DNA of 64,000 bases from NCBI RefSeq assembly GCF_000719115.1, contig NZ_JOEA01000014.1:310001-374000 (forward strand), in the 5' to 3' direction. Below, piece after piece: positions 51,155 to 59,298 of the stretch. The notes below the pieces were generated by a model. It ran no database searches. It was not told the origin of the DNA and worked only from the letters and a program-made list of their open reading frames with translations. Every line of letters starts with the position of its first letter. Positions within the stretch are counted from its first letter, which is position 1. The position numbers were made by a program, and so were the translations under genes. The DNA comes from Lentzea albidocapillata (lineage in GTDB: Bacteria; Actinomycetota; Actinomycetes; Mycobacteriales; Pseudonocardiaceae).

Positions 51155-51983
51155 ACTGCATCCGCGGCGCCGCATAGAACTCCTGGGCCTGCACCAGCCG
51201 CAACTCGCGCTCACCGGAGCGGTAGGTCAGATCGATCAGGTCGAAGACACTGGACGCGGTGCGCTCCAGCGCCAGCGCCGCGTCCTTCGTCTGCACGTAG
51301 TGGGCGGTGAACAGCGCGGCCGTGACATCGCCGGACCCGTTGGCCTTGAACGGCAGATGCGGGGTGGTCACCAGCCACGCCCCGGCGCCGTCCACGACGA
51401 GCATCTCGATCGTGCCCTCCTCCCGGTCGAGCCGCTCGACGCTCGTGACCAGCACGGTCGACGGGCCCATCGCGCGGGCGAGATCGGCCGAGGCGAGCGT
51501 CGAGTCGATGCTCACCGGCTCGGTGCCGGTCAGGAACCCCAGTTCGAACTGGTTCGGGGTGATGATGTCGGCCACCGGCACGACCCGGTCGCGCAGCAGC
51601 ACGGGGATCTCGGGAGCCACGAAACAGCCGGACTTGGCGTTGCCCATGACCGGGTCGCACGCGTAGAGCGCCGCCGGGTTCGCGGCCTTCACCCGGCGCA
51701 CCGCGTCGATGATCACGTCGGCGATGCCCGCCCCGCCCTGGTAACCGGACAGCACGGCGTCGACCTGGGGGAAGATCCCGCGCTCCTCCACCCCGAGCAG
51801 GATCTCGGCCACGTCCGGCGGCGGGATGAGCGGCCCGCGCCAGGCGCCGTACCCGGTGTGGTTGGAGAAGTTGACCGTGGGGATCGGGACGACCTCGACC
51901 CCGATGCGCTGCAGCGGGAACACGGCCGCGGAATTCCCGACGTGGCCGTGAGCGACCACCGACTGGATGGACAGAACCTTCAT
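51132..51983 (-). CDS. pdxY: Pyridoxal kinase
   Basis: 283 aa from ATG 51983. Matches PdxY across its length: SIQSVVAHGHVGNSAAVFPL at the substrate end, NFSNHTGYGAWRG, VDAVLSGYQGG, CDPVMGN, DIITPNQFELGFLTG and the anion-hole segment KANGSGDVTAALF (GSGD with the catalytic Asp). It phosphorylates pyridoxal to pyridoxal 5'-phosphate in the B6 salvage pathway. It is a single gene with no visible B6 partner nearby. Confidence 0.95.
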   Translation of the reverse strand: MKVLSIQSVVAHGHVGNSAAVFPLQRIGVEVVPIPTVNFSNHTGYGAWRGPLIPPPDVAEILLGVEERGIFPQVDAVLSGYQGGAGIADVIIDAVRRVKAANPAALYACDPVMGNAKSGCFVAPEIPVLLRDRVVPVADIITPNQFELGFLTGTEPVSIDSTLASADLARAMGPSTVLVTSVERLDREEGTIEMLVVDGAGAWLVTTPHLPFKANGSGDVTAALFTAHYVQTKDAALALERTASSVFDLIDLTYRSGERELRLVQAQEFYAAPRMQFKAEQVR

Positions 51984-52038
51984 TTCCCCAGCCTAGAGCG
52001 CCACTCCCCGCCCCGATCGTTGAACGTAGTGTGATCGG

Positions 52039-52938
52039 GTGGCCGACCGACGCACAGTCCTGAAAACCTTCGCCCTGCTCCCGCTCGCCGGATGCGCTGC
52101 CCCGCAGGCGCCGGCTCCGATCAGTACGGCACCACCGGCCACGACGACCAGCGCGGCGCCCGTGCGGCACGACGCGTTGTCCGAACTGGAGAAGAAGTTC
52201 GACGCACGGCTGGGCGTCTACGCGATGAGCGACAACGGCAGCACGATCGAGCACCGGGCGGACGAACGGTTCGCGTTCTGCTCGACGTTCAAGGGCCTTG
52301 CCGCGGCGGCCGTGCTGCACCGCAACCCGATGTCTCATTTGGACACCGTCGTCACGTACACCGAAGCCGACCTCATGAAGAGTTCGGCCATCACGAGGCA
52401 GAACGTCCGAACGGGCATGAAGCTGCGCGACCTGTGCGACGCAGCGGTCCGGTACAGCGACGGCACGGCGGGCAACCTGCTGCTGCGCGACCTCGGCGGC
52501 CCGGCGGAGCTCACGAAGTACCTGCGCGAACTCGGCGACACCGAGACCCGCATGGACCGCGTCGAGCCCGCCATCACCTCCGCCACGCCCGGCGACCCGC
52601 GTGACACCGCCACCCCGCGCTCACTCGGCACCGACTACCAGCGGATCGTGCTCGGCGACGCCCTCGAACCGGCGAAGCGCGACTTCCTGACCGGTCTGCT
52701 GGAACGCTCGGTCACCGGGGCGAAACGCGTCCGGGCCGCAGTGCCCGCGGGCAGCAGGGTCGCGAACAAGACCGGCACCGGGGAGCACGGCACGGTCAAC
52801 GACATCGCGGTCGTGTGGCCGCCGGGCCGGGAGCCGGTCCTGATCGCGATCATGTCCAGCAAGTCCGCCGCGGACGCCAAGTACGACGAGGCTCTCGTCG
52901 CCGAAGCCGCCGCCTACGTCGTCAGGACGCTCACCTGA
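52039..52938 (+). CDS. Class A beta-lactamase, Tat lipoprotein type
   Basis: 299 aa from GTG 52039. The N-terminus (DRRTVLKTFALLPLAGC) combines a twin-arginine-like motif with a lipobox, so the enzyme is probably exported folded and lipid-anchored. Active-site motifs: STFK (Ser70, Lys73), YSDG (SDN loop with Gly at 132), VEPAIT (Glu166, with Thr in place of Asn170) and KTGTGEHG (Lys234-Thr-Gly). Gly132 and Tat export are also features of mycobacterial BlaC. All residues needed for serine acylation and deacylation are present, so penicillin/cephalosporin hydrolysis is expected. The 3' end overlaps the convergent ATPase gene by 8 bp. Confidence 0.94.
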   Translation: MADRRTVLKTFALLPLAGCAAPQAPAPISTAPPATTTSAAPVRHDALSELEKKFDARLGVYAMSDNGSTIEHRADERFAFCSTFKGLAAAAVLHRNPMSHLDTVVTYTEADLMKSSAITRQNVRTGMKLRDLCDAAVRYSDGTAGNLLLRDLGGPAELTKYLRELGDTETRMDRVEPAITSATPGDPRDTATPRSLGTDYQRIVLGDALEPAKRDFLTGLLERSVTGAKRVRAAVPAGSRVANKTGTGEHGTVNDIAVVWPPGREPVLIAIMSSKSAADAKYDEALVAEAAAYVVRTLT

Positions 52939-53332
52939 CGGTCGACACGTCCGCCCACACGGTCTTGGAGTCCGGGAACCGGTTGTGCCCCCACACCTGA
53001 GCCAGGCCGTTGACCAGCAACAAACCCCGCTGCCGGCGCCCGAGGAACCCCATCCGGCCGAGTTGCGGGAACCGGCCGGGCGTTCCGTCGTCGACCTCGA
53101 CCCGCACCACCTCGCGCTCCGGCAGGCACAGAATGCGCGCGCGTCGCTGCGGGGCGGCGTGGTGGTAGGCGTTGCTCACGAGTTCCGTGGCCACGACCAT
53201 CACGTCGACCACGACGTTCTCGTGCATTCCTCTCAGGAGACGACGAACCTCCGCACGCACGTTCGCGAGCGGTAGAACACCCTCCGGTAGGACGAGGTCC
53301 AGTCGTTCGGTGGACCGTCCTGCAATACCCAT
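52931..53332 (-). CDS. Histidine-kinase-like ATPase (RsbW/anti-sigma type), copy 1
   Basis: 133 aa from ATG 53332, with GGGGAG six bases upstream. A GHKL fold: N-box VVATELVSNAYHHA, G1 box VEVDDGTPGRFP and G2 box RRQRGLLLVNGLA. Stand-alone domains of this size act as anti-sigma serine kinases or phosphate sensors in actinobacteria, where dozens occur per genome. No sigma factor or STAS antagonist is adjacent. A second gene of the same family lies 82 bp upstream. Confidence 0.88.
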   Translation of the reverse strand: MGIAGRSTERLDLVLPEGVLPLANVRAEVRRLLRGMHENVVVDVMVVATELVSNAYHHAAPQRRARILCLPEREVVRVEVDDGTPGRFPQLGRMGFLGRRQRGLLLVNGLAQVWGHNRFPDSKTVWADVSTVR

Positions 53333-53414
53333 CAGCATCTCCCCGCACCCTGTTGATTCAAGGCACGAGCCTCGGTACCCCAGAACGCACAGAATAAAAC
53401 CTGCCGGCCTTCCA

Positions 53415-53810
53415 TCACGTCGCCCTGGGAAGAACGGCCCAGACCACGGTGCCACCGTGAGCCCTGTCCACCCCCCAGCGATCCGACAGCCGGGCCACCA
53501 GGACCAGGCCGTAGCCGCGCTGCGGGCGGGACACCTTGCGCAACGGCGGATGGGCACGGGCGTCGTGCGCGATCTCGATGCGGATCTTGTGCGGTTCCAC
53601 CACGACGCGCAGGAACGACGGTTCCGACGTGTACCGGTAGGCGTTGCTGACCAGCTCGTTCACCACCAGCAACACATCGGCGACGGCGTCGGTGTCCTCG
53701 CCCGTCAACTCCAGCCGTACCCAGCGGCGGACGGCCGCGAGTGACGGCCGGTGCCTGCCCAGGGGCAGATCCGCCGCCTCACCCGTCCTGGCTGCCTGGT
53801 CGCGAGCCAA
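53415..53810 (-). CDS. Histidine-kinase-like ATPase (RsbW/anti-sigma type), copy 2
   Basis: 131 aa from TTG 53810, with GAGGAG five bases upstream; no better start exists in frame. N-box VVNELVSNAYRYT, then IEIAHDARAHPPL as a weak G1 (the usual D-x-G-x-G is degraded) and QRGYGLVLVARLSDRWG as G2. Similar in size and layout to the gene downstream, from which it has diverged. The degraded G1 may lower ATP binding. Confidence 0.85.
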   Translation of the reverse strand: MARDQAARTGEAADLPLGRHRPSLAAVRRWVRLELTGEDTDAVADVLLVVNELVSNAYRYTSEPSFLRVVVEPHKIRIEIAHDARAHPPLRKVSRPQRGYGLVLVARLSDRWGVDRAHGGTVVWAVLPRAT

Positions 53811-53947
53811 ACCGCTCCTCGGTCAGTTGATCAGTTCGGCCGCGGGTTACCCAGCTGCATCCGCCGCCAAACCACTCGTTCATCAACTTGATCTACCCTC
53901 GGTCCTGAGACTGCCGGACTGATCGACACAGCCACTACGCTGCGCAC

Positions 53948-54502
53948 GTGACGCGTTACCTAAGCGTGCTCGTGCTGGCACTGCTCGCAGCGACGGCCAT
54001 GGCCGTCCCCGCGCAGGCCCACGCCGAGCTCAAGAGCAGCAATCCGGCGTCCGGCGCGGCCCTGGCGGCTCCGCCCGAGCAGATCGAGCTGGTGTTCAGC
54101 GAGGCCGTCCAGCTGCCGGACGGGGACGCGGTCACCGTCACGGGGGCCGACGGCACCACGCTGCCGGTCACCCAGGTACACGCCGTCGACAGGACGATCA
54201 CGGCGAAGATCGACACCGCCGCGGCCAAGTCCGGCGCGCACACGATCGCATGGTCGGCCAGGTCCGACGACGGCGACACCGTCAACGGCACGTTCAGCTT
54301 CACGATGACCGTCGTGGCGCAGTCCACGTCGGCCAGTGCCCCGCCGTCTGCGGTGACGCCGAGCGCGCCCGTGTCGAACGCTCCCCCGTCGACCACGTCC
54401 TCCGACTCCGGTGGCGTGCCGGTCTGGGTGTGGATCCTGGTCGGGCTAGCGGTCGTCGTCGGCGCGATCCTCCTGGTCCGCCGCAAGCCGGAGAGCCCGT
54501 AG
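53948..54502 (+). CDS. CopC-domain copper-binding membrane-anchored protein
   Basis: 184 aa. Signal peptide ([20 protein letters not shown]) whose cleavage leaves His at the mature N-terminus ([13 protein letters not shown]), the copper ligand of CopC proteins. The beta-barrel follows with [19 protein letters not shown] and [21 protein letters not shown] Ser/Pro/Thr linker and a single C-terminal helix ([21 protein letters not shown]) anchor it. No CopD partner is adjacent. Probable role in copper uptake or periplasmic buffering. Its last 57 bp overlap the sigma-factor gene on the other strand. Confidence 0.92.
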   Translation: MTRYLSVLVLALLAATAMAVPAQAHAELKSSNPASGAALAAPPEQIELVFSEAVQLPDGDAVTVTGADGTTLPVTQVHAVDRTITAKIDTAAAKSGAHTIAWSARSDDGDTVNGTFSFTMTVVAQSTSASAPPSAVTPSAPVSNAPPSTTSSDSGGVPVWVWILVGLAVVVGAILLVRRKPESP

Positions 54503-55639
54503 CCGTTCGCCCAGGAGTTCGCGTTCGGCCGGGTGTTCGGCCCGGTCGAGTGCGGCCTCCAGTGCCGCCGCCGGGTCTTTCCCGAGCCGTTGCAGCAGGT
54601 CCGCGCGCACGGCGTGGAACAGGTGGTAGCGGTCGAGGTCGAGCGCGTCGACCTCCAGCAACGCCCGCTCCGGGCCTTCCGTCTCGGCCAGGGCGACGGC
54701 GCGGTGCAGGGCCACGACGGGGCTCGGCGTGATCGCCATCAGCTGGTCGTAGAGGGCGACGACCTGGTGCCAGTCGGCCGGCGGGTCGCTGTGCACGGCG
54801 TTGATCGCGGCCTGGAGCTGGTACGGGCCGGGCCGGTTCCAGCGCAGGCACCGGCGCACGAGGTCCTGGCCCTCCCGCACGAGATCCGCGTTCCACCGCG
54901 CCCTGTCCTGGTCCTGGAGCAGGACGATCCTGCCGTCGCGCAGCCGCGCCTCCCGGCGGGACGCGACGAGCAGCATCAACGCGAGCAGCCCCCACACCTC
55001 GGGCTCGTCCGGCATGAGCCCCGCGAGCACCCGGCCGAGCCGGATCGCCTCCTCCGCGAGTTCCGCCCGGTCGAGGTAGCCCTCGTTGAAGATCAGGTAG
55101 ACGACGGCGAGCACGGCCTTCAGACGTTCGGGCAGGTCGGCGTCGCGCGGCACCCGGTACGGGATGCGGGCCGCGCGGATCTTGCCCTTCGCGCGCACGA
55201 TCCGTTGCGCCATCGTGGGTTCCGGTACCAGGAACGCCTTGGCGATCTCCGCCGTCGTCAGGCCGCCGAGCAGTTTCAACGTCAGCGCGACCTGGGCCGG
55301 CAACGCGAGCGACGGGTGGCAGCAGGTGAAGATCAGCCGCAACCGGTCGTCGGGCACGTCCCCCACCTCCTGCTCTTCCGGTTCGTGGTGCAGCAGTGCC
55401 GCCTGCGCCTGCTTCTCGTGGCCCTTGGCTTCCCGGCGCAGCCGGTCGATCGCGCGGTTGCGGGCCGTCGTGATGATCCAACCGGCCGGAGCGGGCGGGA
55501 TGCCGTCGACCGGCCACCGCAGCACCGCCGTGGCGAAGGCGTCCTGCACCGCCTCCTCGGCGAGGTCGATGTCGCCGAGCAGGCGGGTCAGAACGGACAC
55601 CGCACGGCCGTACTGGGCCCGGAAGACGTCCTCGATCAT
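54446..55639 (-). CDS. ECF42-type RNA polymerase sigma factor with C-terminal extension
   Basis: 397 aa from ATG 55639 (TGATG overlap with the DGPF gene). Region 2 is [20 protein letters not shown] to [20 protein letters not shown] and region 4 is [20 protein letters not shown] with [15 protein letters not shown] long helical TPR-like extension (about 190-397; [35 protein letters not shown]) replaces the usual anti-sigma factor. This is the ECF42/DUF6596 group, which is typically encoded with a DGPF protein, as here. The extension controls activity in this group. Confidence 0.93.
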   Translation of the reverse strand: MIEDVFRAQYGRAVSVLTRLLGDIDLAEEAVQDAFATAVLRWPVDGIPPAPAGWIITTARNRAIDRLRREAKGHEKQAQAALLHHEPEEQEVGDVPDDRLRLIFTCCHPSLALPAQVALTLKLLGGLTTAEIAKAFLVPEPTMAQRIVRAKGKIRAARIPYRVPRDADLPERLKAVLAVVYLIFNEGYLDRAELAEEAIRLGRVLAGLMPDEPEVWGLLALMLLVASRREARLRDGRIVLLQDQDRARWNADLVREGQDLVRRCLRWNRPGPYQLQAAINAVHSDPPADWHQVVALYDQLMAITPSPVVALHRAVALAETEGPERALLEVDALDLDRYHLFHAVRADLLQRLGKDPAAALEAALDRAEHPAERELLGERLRALRLAADQEDRADDDR

Positions 55640-55986
55640 CAGAACGCGACGGGCCTGATCTCGATCGACAACGGACTGAGCACGCCCGCGAGCCGGCGGC
55701 CCCACTCGAGTGCCTCGTCGAGGTCGGCGGCCTGGATGATCGTGAAGCCGCCGATGTGCTCCTTGCCCTCGGCGAACGGCCCGTCCGTCATCAGCACGTC
55801 GCCGTCCTTCGCCCTGAGCACGGTCGCGGTCGACGGCGGGTGCAGGCCGGCGGCGAACACCCAGACGCCCTTGGCCTGCATCTCCTCGTTCAGCGCGCCG
55901 AGATTCGCCATGATCGGTTCGAGCACCTCGGGCGGCGGGGTCTCACCGTCTGGCTGGTAGATGCTGAGCAGGTACTTCTGCGTCAT
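55639..55986 (-). CDS. DGPF/YCII-family protein
   Basis: 115 aa from ATG 55986, preceded by AGGAG. The diagnostic [18 protein letters not shown] segment is present, with [11 protein letters not shown] at the start. It is the standard partner of ECF42 sigma factors; the pair forms one unit through a 1-base stop/start overlap. The biochemical function of DGPF proteins is not established. A small hairpin (AACGGG-N5-CCCGTT, 56013-56029) lies in the 60-bp divergent promoter region shared with the PEP-synthase-like gene. Confidence 0.93.
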   Translation of the reverse strand: MTQKYLLSIYQPDGETPPPEVLEPIMANLGALNEEMQAKGVWVFAAGLHPPSTATVLRAKDGDVLMTDGPFAEGKEHIGGFTIIQAADLDEALEWGRRLAGVLSPLSIEIRPVAF

Positions 55987-56046
55987 GGTGGTCTCCTTTC
56001 ACCCTTTGTACGAACGGGACAGGCCCGTTTCGACGACCATGGCGAC

Positions 56047-58275
56047 ATGATCCCGTTGATCCTCCCGCTCGACGACCCGCGAGCCGTGCTGGCCGTGGCC
56101 GGCGGCAAGGGCGAGTCGCTGGCAAGGCTCATCCGGGCAGGCCTGCCGGTGCCCGCCGGATTCCACCTCACGACCCGCGCCTACCGCGAGCGGTCGATGG
56201 AGGGCGTCCTGGAGGCGTTCCGCGAGCTCGGCGGACCCGTGGCGGTGCGGTCGTCGGCGACCGCGGAGGACCTGCCGGGGCTGTCGTTCGCGGGCCAGCA
56301 CGACACCGTGCTGAACGTGTCCGAGGACGGGCTGTTCGACGCGGTCCTGCGGTGCTGGGACTCGCTGTGCTCCGAACGCGCCGTCGCCTACCGCGAGCAC
56401 AACGGGATCACCTCGGCCGAGATGGCGGTCGTCGTGCAACGGATGGTGCCCGCGGAGATCTCCGGCGTGCTGTTCACCGCGGACCCCGTGACCGGGCGGG
56501 CCGAGCCGGTCGTCAACGCGGTCCGCGGGCTCGGTGAGGCACTCGTCAGCGGAACAGAGAACCCGGCCGACGTCCTGTCCGGCGACCAGAAGGCGTCGCT
56601 GGTCGCCCTGGGTGCGCAGATCGAGGCCCTGTACGGCACGCCGATGGACATCGAGTGGGCGCTGGCCGGGGGCGAGTTCCAGATCCTGCAGGCGCGGCCG
56701 ATCACGTCGTTGCGGGTCGAGTGGAACGACACGCTCGACGGCGACTACCTGTGGTCCAACGGCAACGTCGGCGAGGCGATCCCCGAGGTGATGACGCCGG
56801 TGACGTGGTCGCTGGTGAAGGTGCTGTCGGGCACGGCGATCGGGCCGCACCGGATCTCCGGCAACATCGGCGGCCGCTTCTACCTCAACATCAGCACCTT
56901 CACCGCGCTCGGCGCGGCCGTCGGCAGGGCCGGCGAGATGCTGCGCTCCGGCGAGGAGACGTTCGGGCGCATCCCGGCCGGCGTGACCGTGCCGCCGCTG
57001 CCGATGTCGCGGGCGGCGATCCTCGGCGCGGTGCTGCGGAGTGCGGGCGGGCCGTTGAAGCAGCAGATCCTGTACCGGACGCGGTTGCCGCGGCTGGTCC
57101 GCGACAACCCCGCGCGCTGCGCCGCCGCACGCGAGGCCGTCGCCGCCTGTGCCACGCCGGACGCGCTGCTCGCCCTGTGGCACAACGATCTCGACCAGCT
57201 GCTGCGGTTCGTCTGCCCGATCCTCGACGCCGGTGCGCGCATGATCGGGGGCGGGCCGGTGGCGTTGCGGCGCGAGCTCGTGGCGCTGGCCGGCGAGGAG
57301 GACGCCGCCACGTTGCTGACCGGGTTCCACGCGGGTGCCGGGCTGTCGAGTGTGGGGCCGCTGATCGGGCTGGCGCGGGTGCGCTCGGGAGAGCTGAGCT
57401 GGGAGGAGTACGCGGAGCAGTGGGGTCATCGGTCCCACGACGAGTTCGAGATCCACCAGGCGCGTCCCGCCGAGGACCCGGCGTGGATGAAGACGCAACT
57501 GGACGCGCTGGCGGATCCCGTCGCGTTGCTGGAGCGGCAGGCGGCGGCGCGGGCCGCTGCCTGGGACCGGCTGATGGCGGCGCATCCGCGGCGGGCGCAG
57601 CGGATCGAACGGCGGCTGGCGCGGATCGGGGCCGGGGCGCGGGCCCGGGAACAGGCACGTTCCGAGATGGTGCGCGCGTTCTGGGTGATGCGGGCGTTCG
57701 TGCTGCGAGCCGGGGAGCTGACATCGTCCGGCGACGACCTGTTCTTCCTGCCGATCGACGACGTGCTGCGCGTGCTGGGCGGCGAGACCTCGTTGCTGGA
57801 CCGCGTTCCCGCTCAACGGCAGGCCTACGAGCGCTATCGCGCGCTGCCGCCCTATCCGGCCGTGATCCGCGGGCGGTTCGATCCGGAGTCCTGGGCCGCC
57901 TCACCGGACCGCCGCGCCGACCTCTACGACGCGACCTCGGACGTGCCGATGCCGTCGGACGTCACCGGGTTCCCCGGCTCGGCGGGCGTGGTCGAGGGAG
58001 TGGCCCGCGTGCTCGCCAGGATCGACGAGGGCGGGGCGCTGGAATCCGGCGAGATCCTGGTGACGTCGGTGACGAACGTCGGCTGGACGCCGTTGTTCAC
58101 CCGTGCCGCGGCCGTCGTGACCGATGTCGGCGCGCCCTTGTCGCATGCGGCGATCGTGGCGCGGGAACTGGGCATCCCGGCGGTGGTGGGCTGCGGCAAC
58201 GCGACGACCCGCATCGCCACTGGGGACGTCATCCGGGTCGACGGTGCTCGGGGCACCGTGCAGAAGGTGCGCTGA
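56047..58275 (+). CDS. PEP-synthase-family dikinase resembling rifampicin phosphotransferase
   Basis: 742 aa from ATG 56047. The N-terminal ATP-binding domain has GGKGESLARLIRAGLPVPAG, VAVRSSATAEDLPGLSFAGQ, VVVQRMVPAEISGVLFTADP and QARPI. A middle helical domain of about 350 aa would hold the acceptor substrate. The C-terminal swivel domain carries the phosphohistidine in GAPLSHAAIVARELGIPAVV. The order (ATP domain, acceptor domain, His domain) and lack of a pyruvate-binding barrel are those of rifampicin phosphotransferases (about 860 aa), though this protein is shorter. Rifamycin as substrate is therefore possible but unproven. The gene ends at a hairpin terminator. Confidence 0.85.
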   Translation: MIPLILPLDDPRAVLAVAGGKGESLARLIRAGLPVPAGFHLTTRAYRERSMEGVLEAFRELGGPVAVRSSATAEDLPGLSFAGQHDTVLNVSEDGLFDAVLRCWDSLCSERAVAYREHNGITSAEMAVVVQRMVPAEISGVLFTADPVTGRAEPVVNAVRGLGEALVSGTENPADVLSGDQKASLVALGAQIEALYGTPMDIEWALAGGEFQILQARPITSLRVEWNDTLDGDYLWSNGNVGEAIPEVMTPVTWSLVKVLSGTAIGPHRISGNIGGRFYLNISTFTALGAAVGRAGEMLRSGEETFGRIPAGVTVPPLPMSRAAILGAVLRSAGGPLKQQILYRTRLPRLVRDNPARCAAAREAVAACATPDALLALWHNDLDQLLRFVCPILDAGARMIGGGPVALRRELVALAGEEDAATLLTGFHAGAGLSSVGPLIGLARVRSGELSWEEYAEQWGHRSHDEFEIHQARPAEDPAWMKTQLDALADPVALLERQAAARAAAWDRLMAAHPRRAQRIERRLARIGAGARAREQARSEMVRAFWVMRAFVLRAGELTSSGDDLFFLPIDDVLRVLGGETSLLDRVPAQRQAYERYRALPPYPAVIRGRFDPESWAASPDRRADLYDATSDVPMPSDVTGFPGSAGVVEGVARVLARIDEGGALESGEILVTSVTNVGWTPLFTRAAAVVTDVGAPLSHAAIVARELGIPAVVGCGNATTRIATGDVIRVDGARGTVQKVR

Positions 58276-58302
58276 GCCCACCACCCGTCCGCCGTGGTGG
58301 GC
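58276..58302. terminator. Bidirectional hairpin terminator
   Basis: GCCCACCAC (58276-58284) pairs perfectly with GTGGTGGGC (58294-58302) across a 9-base loop, directly after the dikinase stop and 5 bp before the end of the convergent HPF-like gene. Confidence 0.8.
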
Positions 58303-58307
58303 CGTGG

Positions 58308-58598
58308 TCAGTTGTGCGCGAGCACGCCGTGCATCGAGACGAGCTGACGGCGCATGCGCTCCCGCACCAGGTCGATCACCTCGGTCACCGTGTCACCCTC
58401 CGCGTACGCCTGCACCTCGACCCACTTCAGGTCGAGCCGGGCATGCGCGTGGATCACGGACTTGTCCGAGGTCAGGTTGACCCACGCGAAGTCGACCCGG
58501 TCCGGCGCGTAGCGGTCCAGCGAGCCGATCCGAGCGGACGCGTAGGCCCTGGCCTGCTCGGGAATGGCCTCCGCGAGCGAGACCTGGATGTAGTCCAT
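58308..58598 (-). CDS. HPF/RaiA-like (S30AE) ribosome-associated protein, single domain
   Basis: 96 aa from ATG 58598, with GAGGAGG about ten bases upstream. The pattern is that of the S30AE/hibernation-factor N-terminal domain: an N-terminal strand (YIQVSLAE), helix (IPEQARAYASARIGSLDRYA), paired strands (VDFAWVNLT, IHAHARLDLKWVEVQAYAEG) and a C-terminal helix (TVTEVIDLVRERMRRQLVSM). The C-terminal dimerisation domain of long HPF is absent. It is likely a stress-linked ribosome-binding protein. A GTCCC-N9-GGGAC repeat lies at 58686-58704 upstream. Confidence 0.7.
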   Translation of the reverse strand: MDYIQVSLAEAIPEQARAYASARIGSLDRYAPDRVDFAWVNLTSDKSVIHAHARLDLKWVEVQAYAEGDTVTEVIDLVRERMRRQLVSMHGVLAHN

Positions 58599-58754
58599 CG
58601 ACACCTGCCTCCTCAAGGCCATGCGGCACCGCCACGTGGCCGGTTCGACGATACGAATCCGATCGCGACGCCGAACCAGGCGTTGGTCCCGACAGCACAG
58701 GGACTTTCTACCGAGAAGACGGTGCCACCACCCGACCCGGCGATGTCACCGGGA

Positions 58755-59228
58755 TCAAGTCTTTGGTACCAAAGAGGAAACTCGCTGGTCCAGCTGCTCC
58801 TCGGTGGGCGAGCCGGTGAGCAGCTCCACGGAACCGTCGGTGCCCACGAACGCGAACGTCGGCTGCGCGGTGACGCCGAACCGCTTCCACACCGCGCCGT
58901 CCAGGTCCGCCAGGTGGGGGAAGGCGGACATCCTGTGGTCGCTTACGAACTTCCTCATCGCGTCGAGCTGGTCCTCCGCCGCGACACCGACGAACTGGAC
59001 CTTGCCGTGCCGCTTGGCCAGCGCCTCGACCGTCTTCGCCTCGGCGTTGCATGCCGGGCACCACGGCGTCCAGAACCAGAGCACGGCGGGCTGGCCGACG
59101 AGCTTGTCGCCGCGGAACTCCGCGCCCTCCAGGGTCTTGGCGGTGAACTGGAACTTCTCGGGCGCCGGCGCCTTCTCCGCGCAGCCGGCGAGCAGCAGGA
59201 TCCCTAGCAGCAGTCCGAGGACGCGCAT
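58755..59228 (-). CDS. TlpA/DsbE-like thioredoxin-fold lipoprotein
   Basis: 157 aa. Short signal peptide with lipobox LLAGC. The thioredoxin-fold domain has the redox motif WCPAC (WFWTPWCPACNAEAKTVEAL), the DxDGAVWKRFGVTAQPTFAF segment with the cis-Pro, and no second domain. Homologues in mycobacteria (DsbE/Mpt53 type) act as extracytoplasmic thiol oxidases or reductases; the direction is not clear from sequence. Single gene. Confidence 0.92.
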   Translation of the reverse strand: MRVLGLLLGILLLAGCAEKAPAPEKFQFTAKTLEGAEFRGDKLVGQPAVLWFWTPWCPACNAEAKTVEALAKRHGKVQFVGVAAEDQLDAMRKFVSDHRMSAFPHLADLDGAVWKRFGVTAQPTFAFVGTDGSVELLTGSPTEEQLDQRVSSLVPKT

Positions 59229-59298
59229 TCGCTCCTCACCTCCTGTCCGGACGTACGGCCTTGCGCCGCATCCGGTTCAGCCACCGGGCAGAAGGAAG

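Noticed and set aside
53806..53895. Direct repeat of about 29 bp (GCCAAACC... at 53806 and 53866)
   Set aside because: Only about 70 percent alike and one copy overlaps the start of the second ATPase gene; too weak to call a site.
55999..57816. 605-codon open frame on the minus strand across the dikinase gene
   Set aside because: Arg/Pro/His-rich antisense shadow caused by high GC; the plus-strand frame has full domain motifs.
58760..58775. Perfect 16-bp palindrome at the end of the TlpA-like gene
   Set aside because: No loop, mostly inside coding sequence and next to the stop; likely chance.
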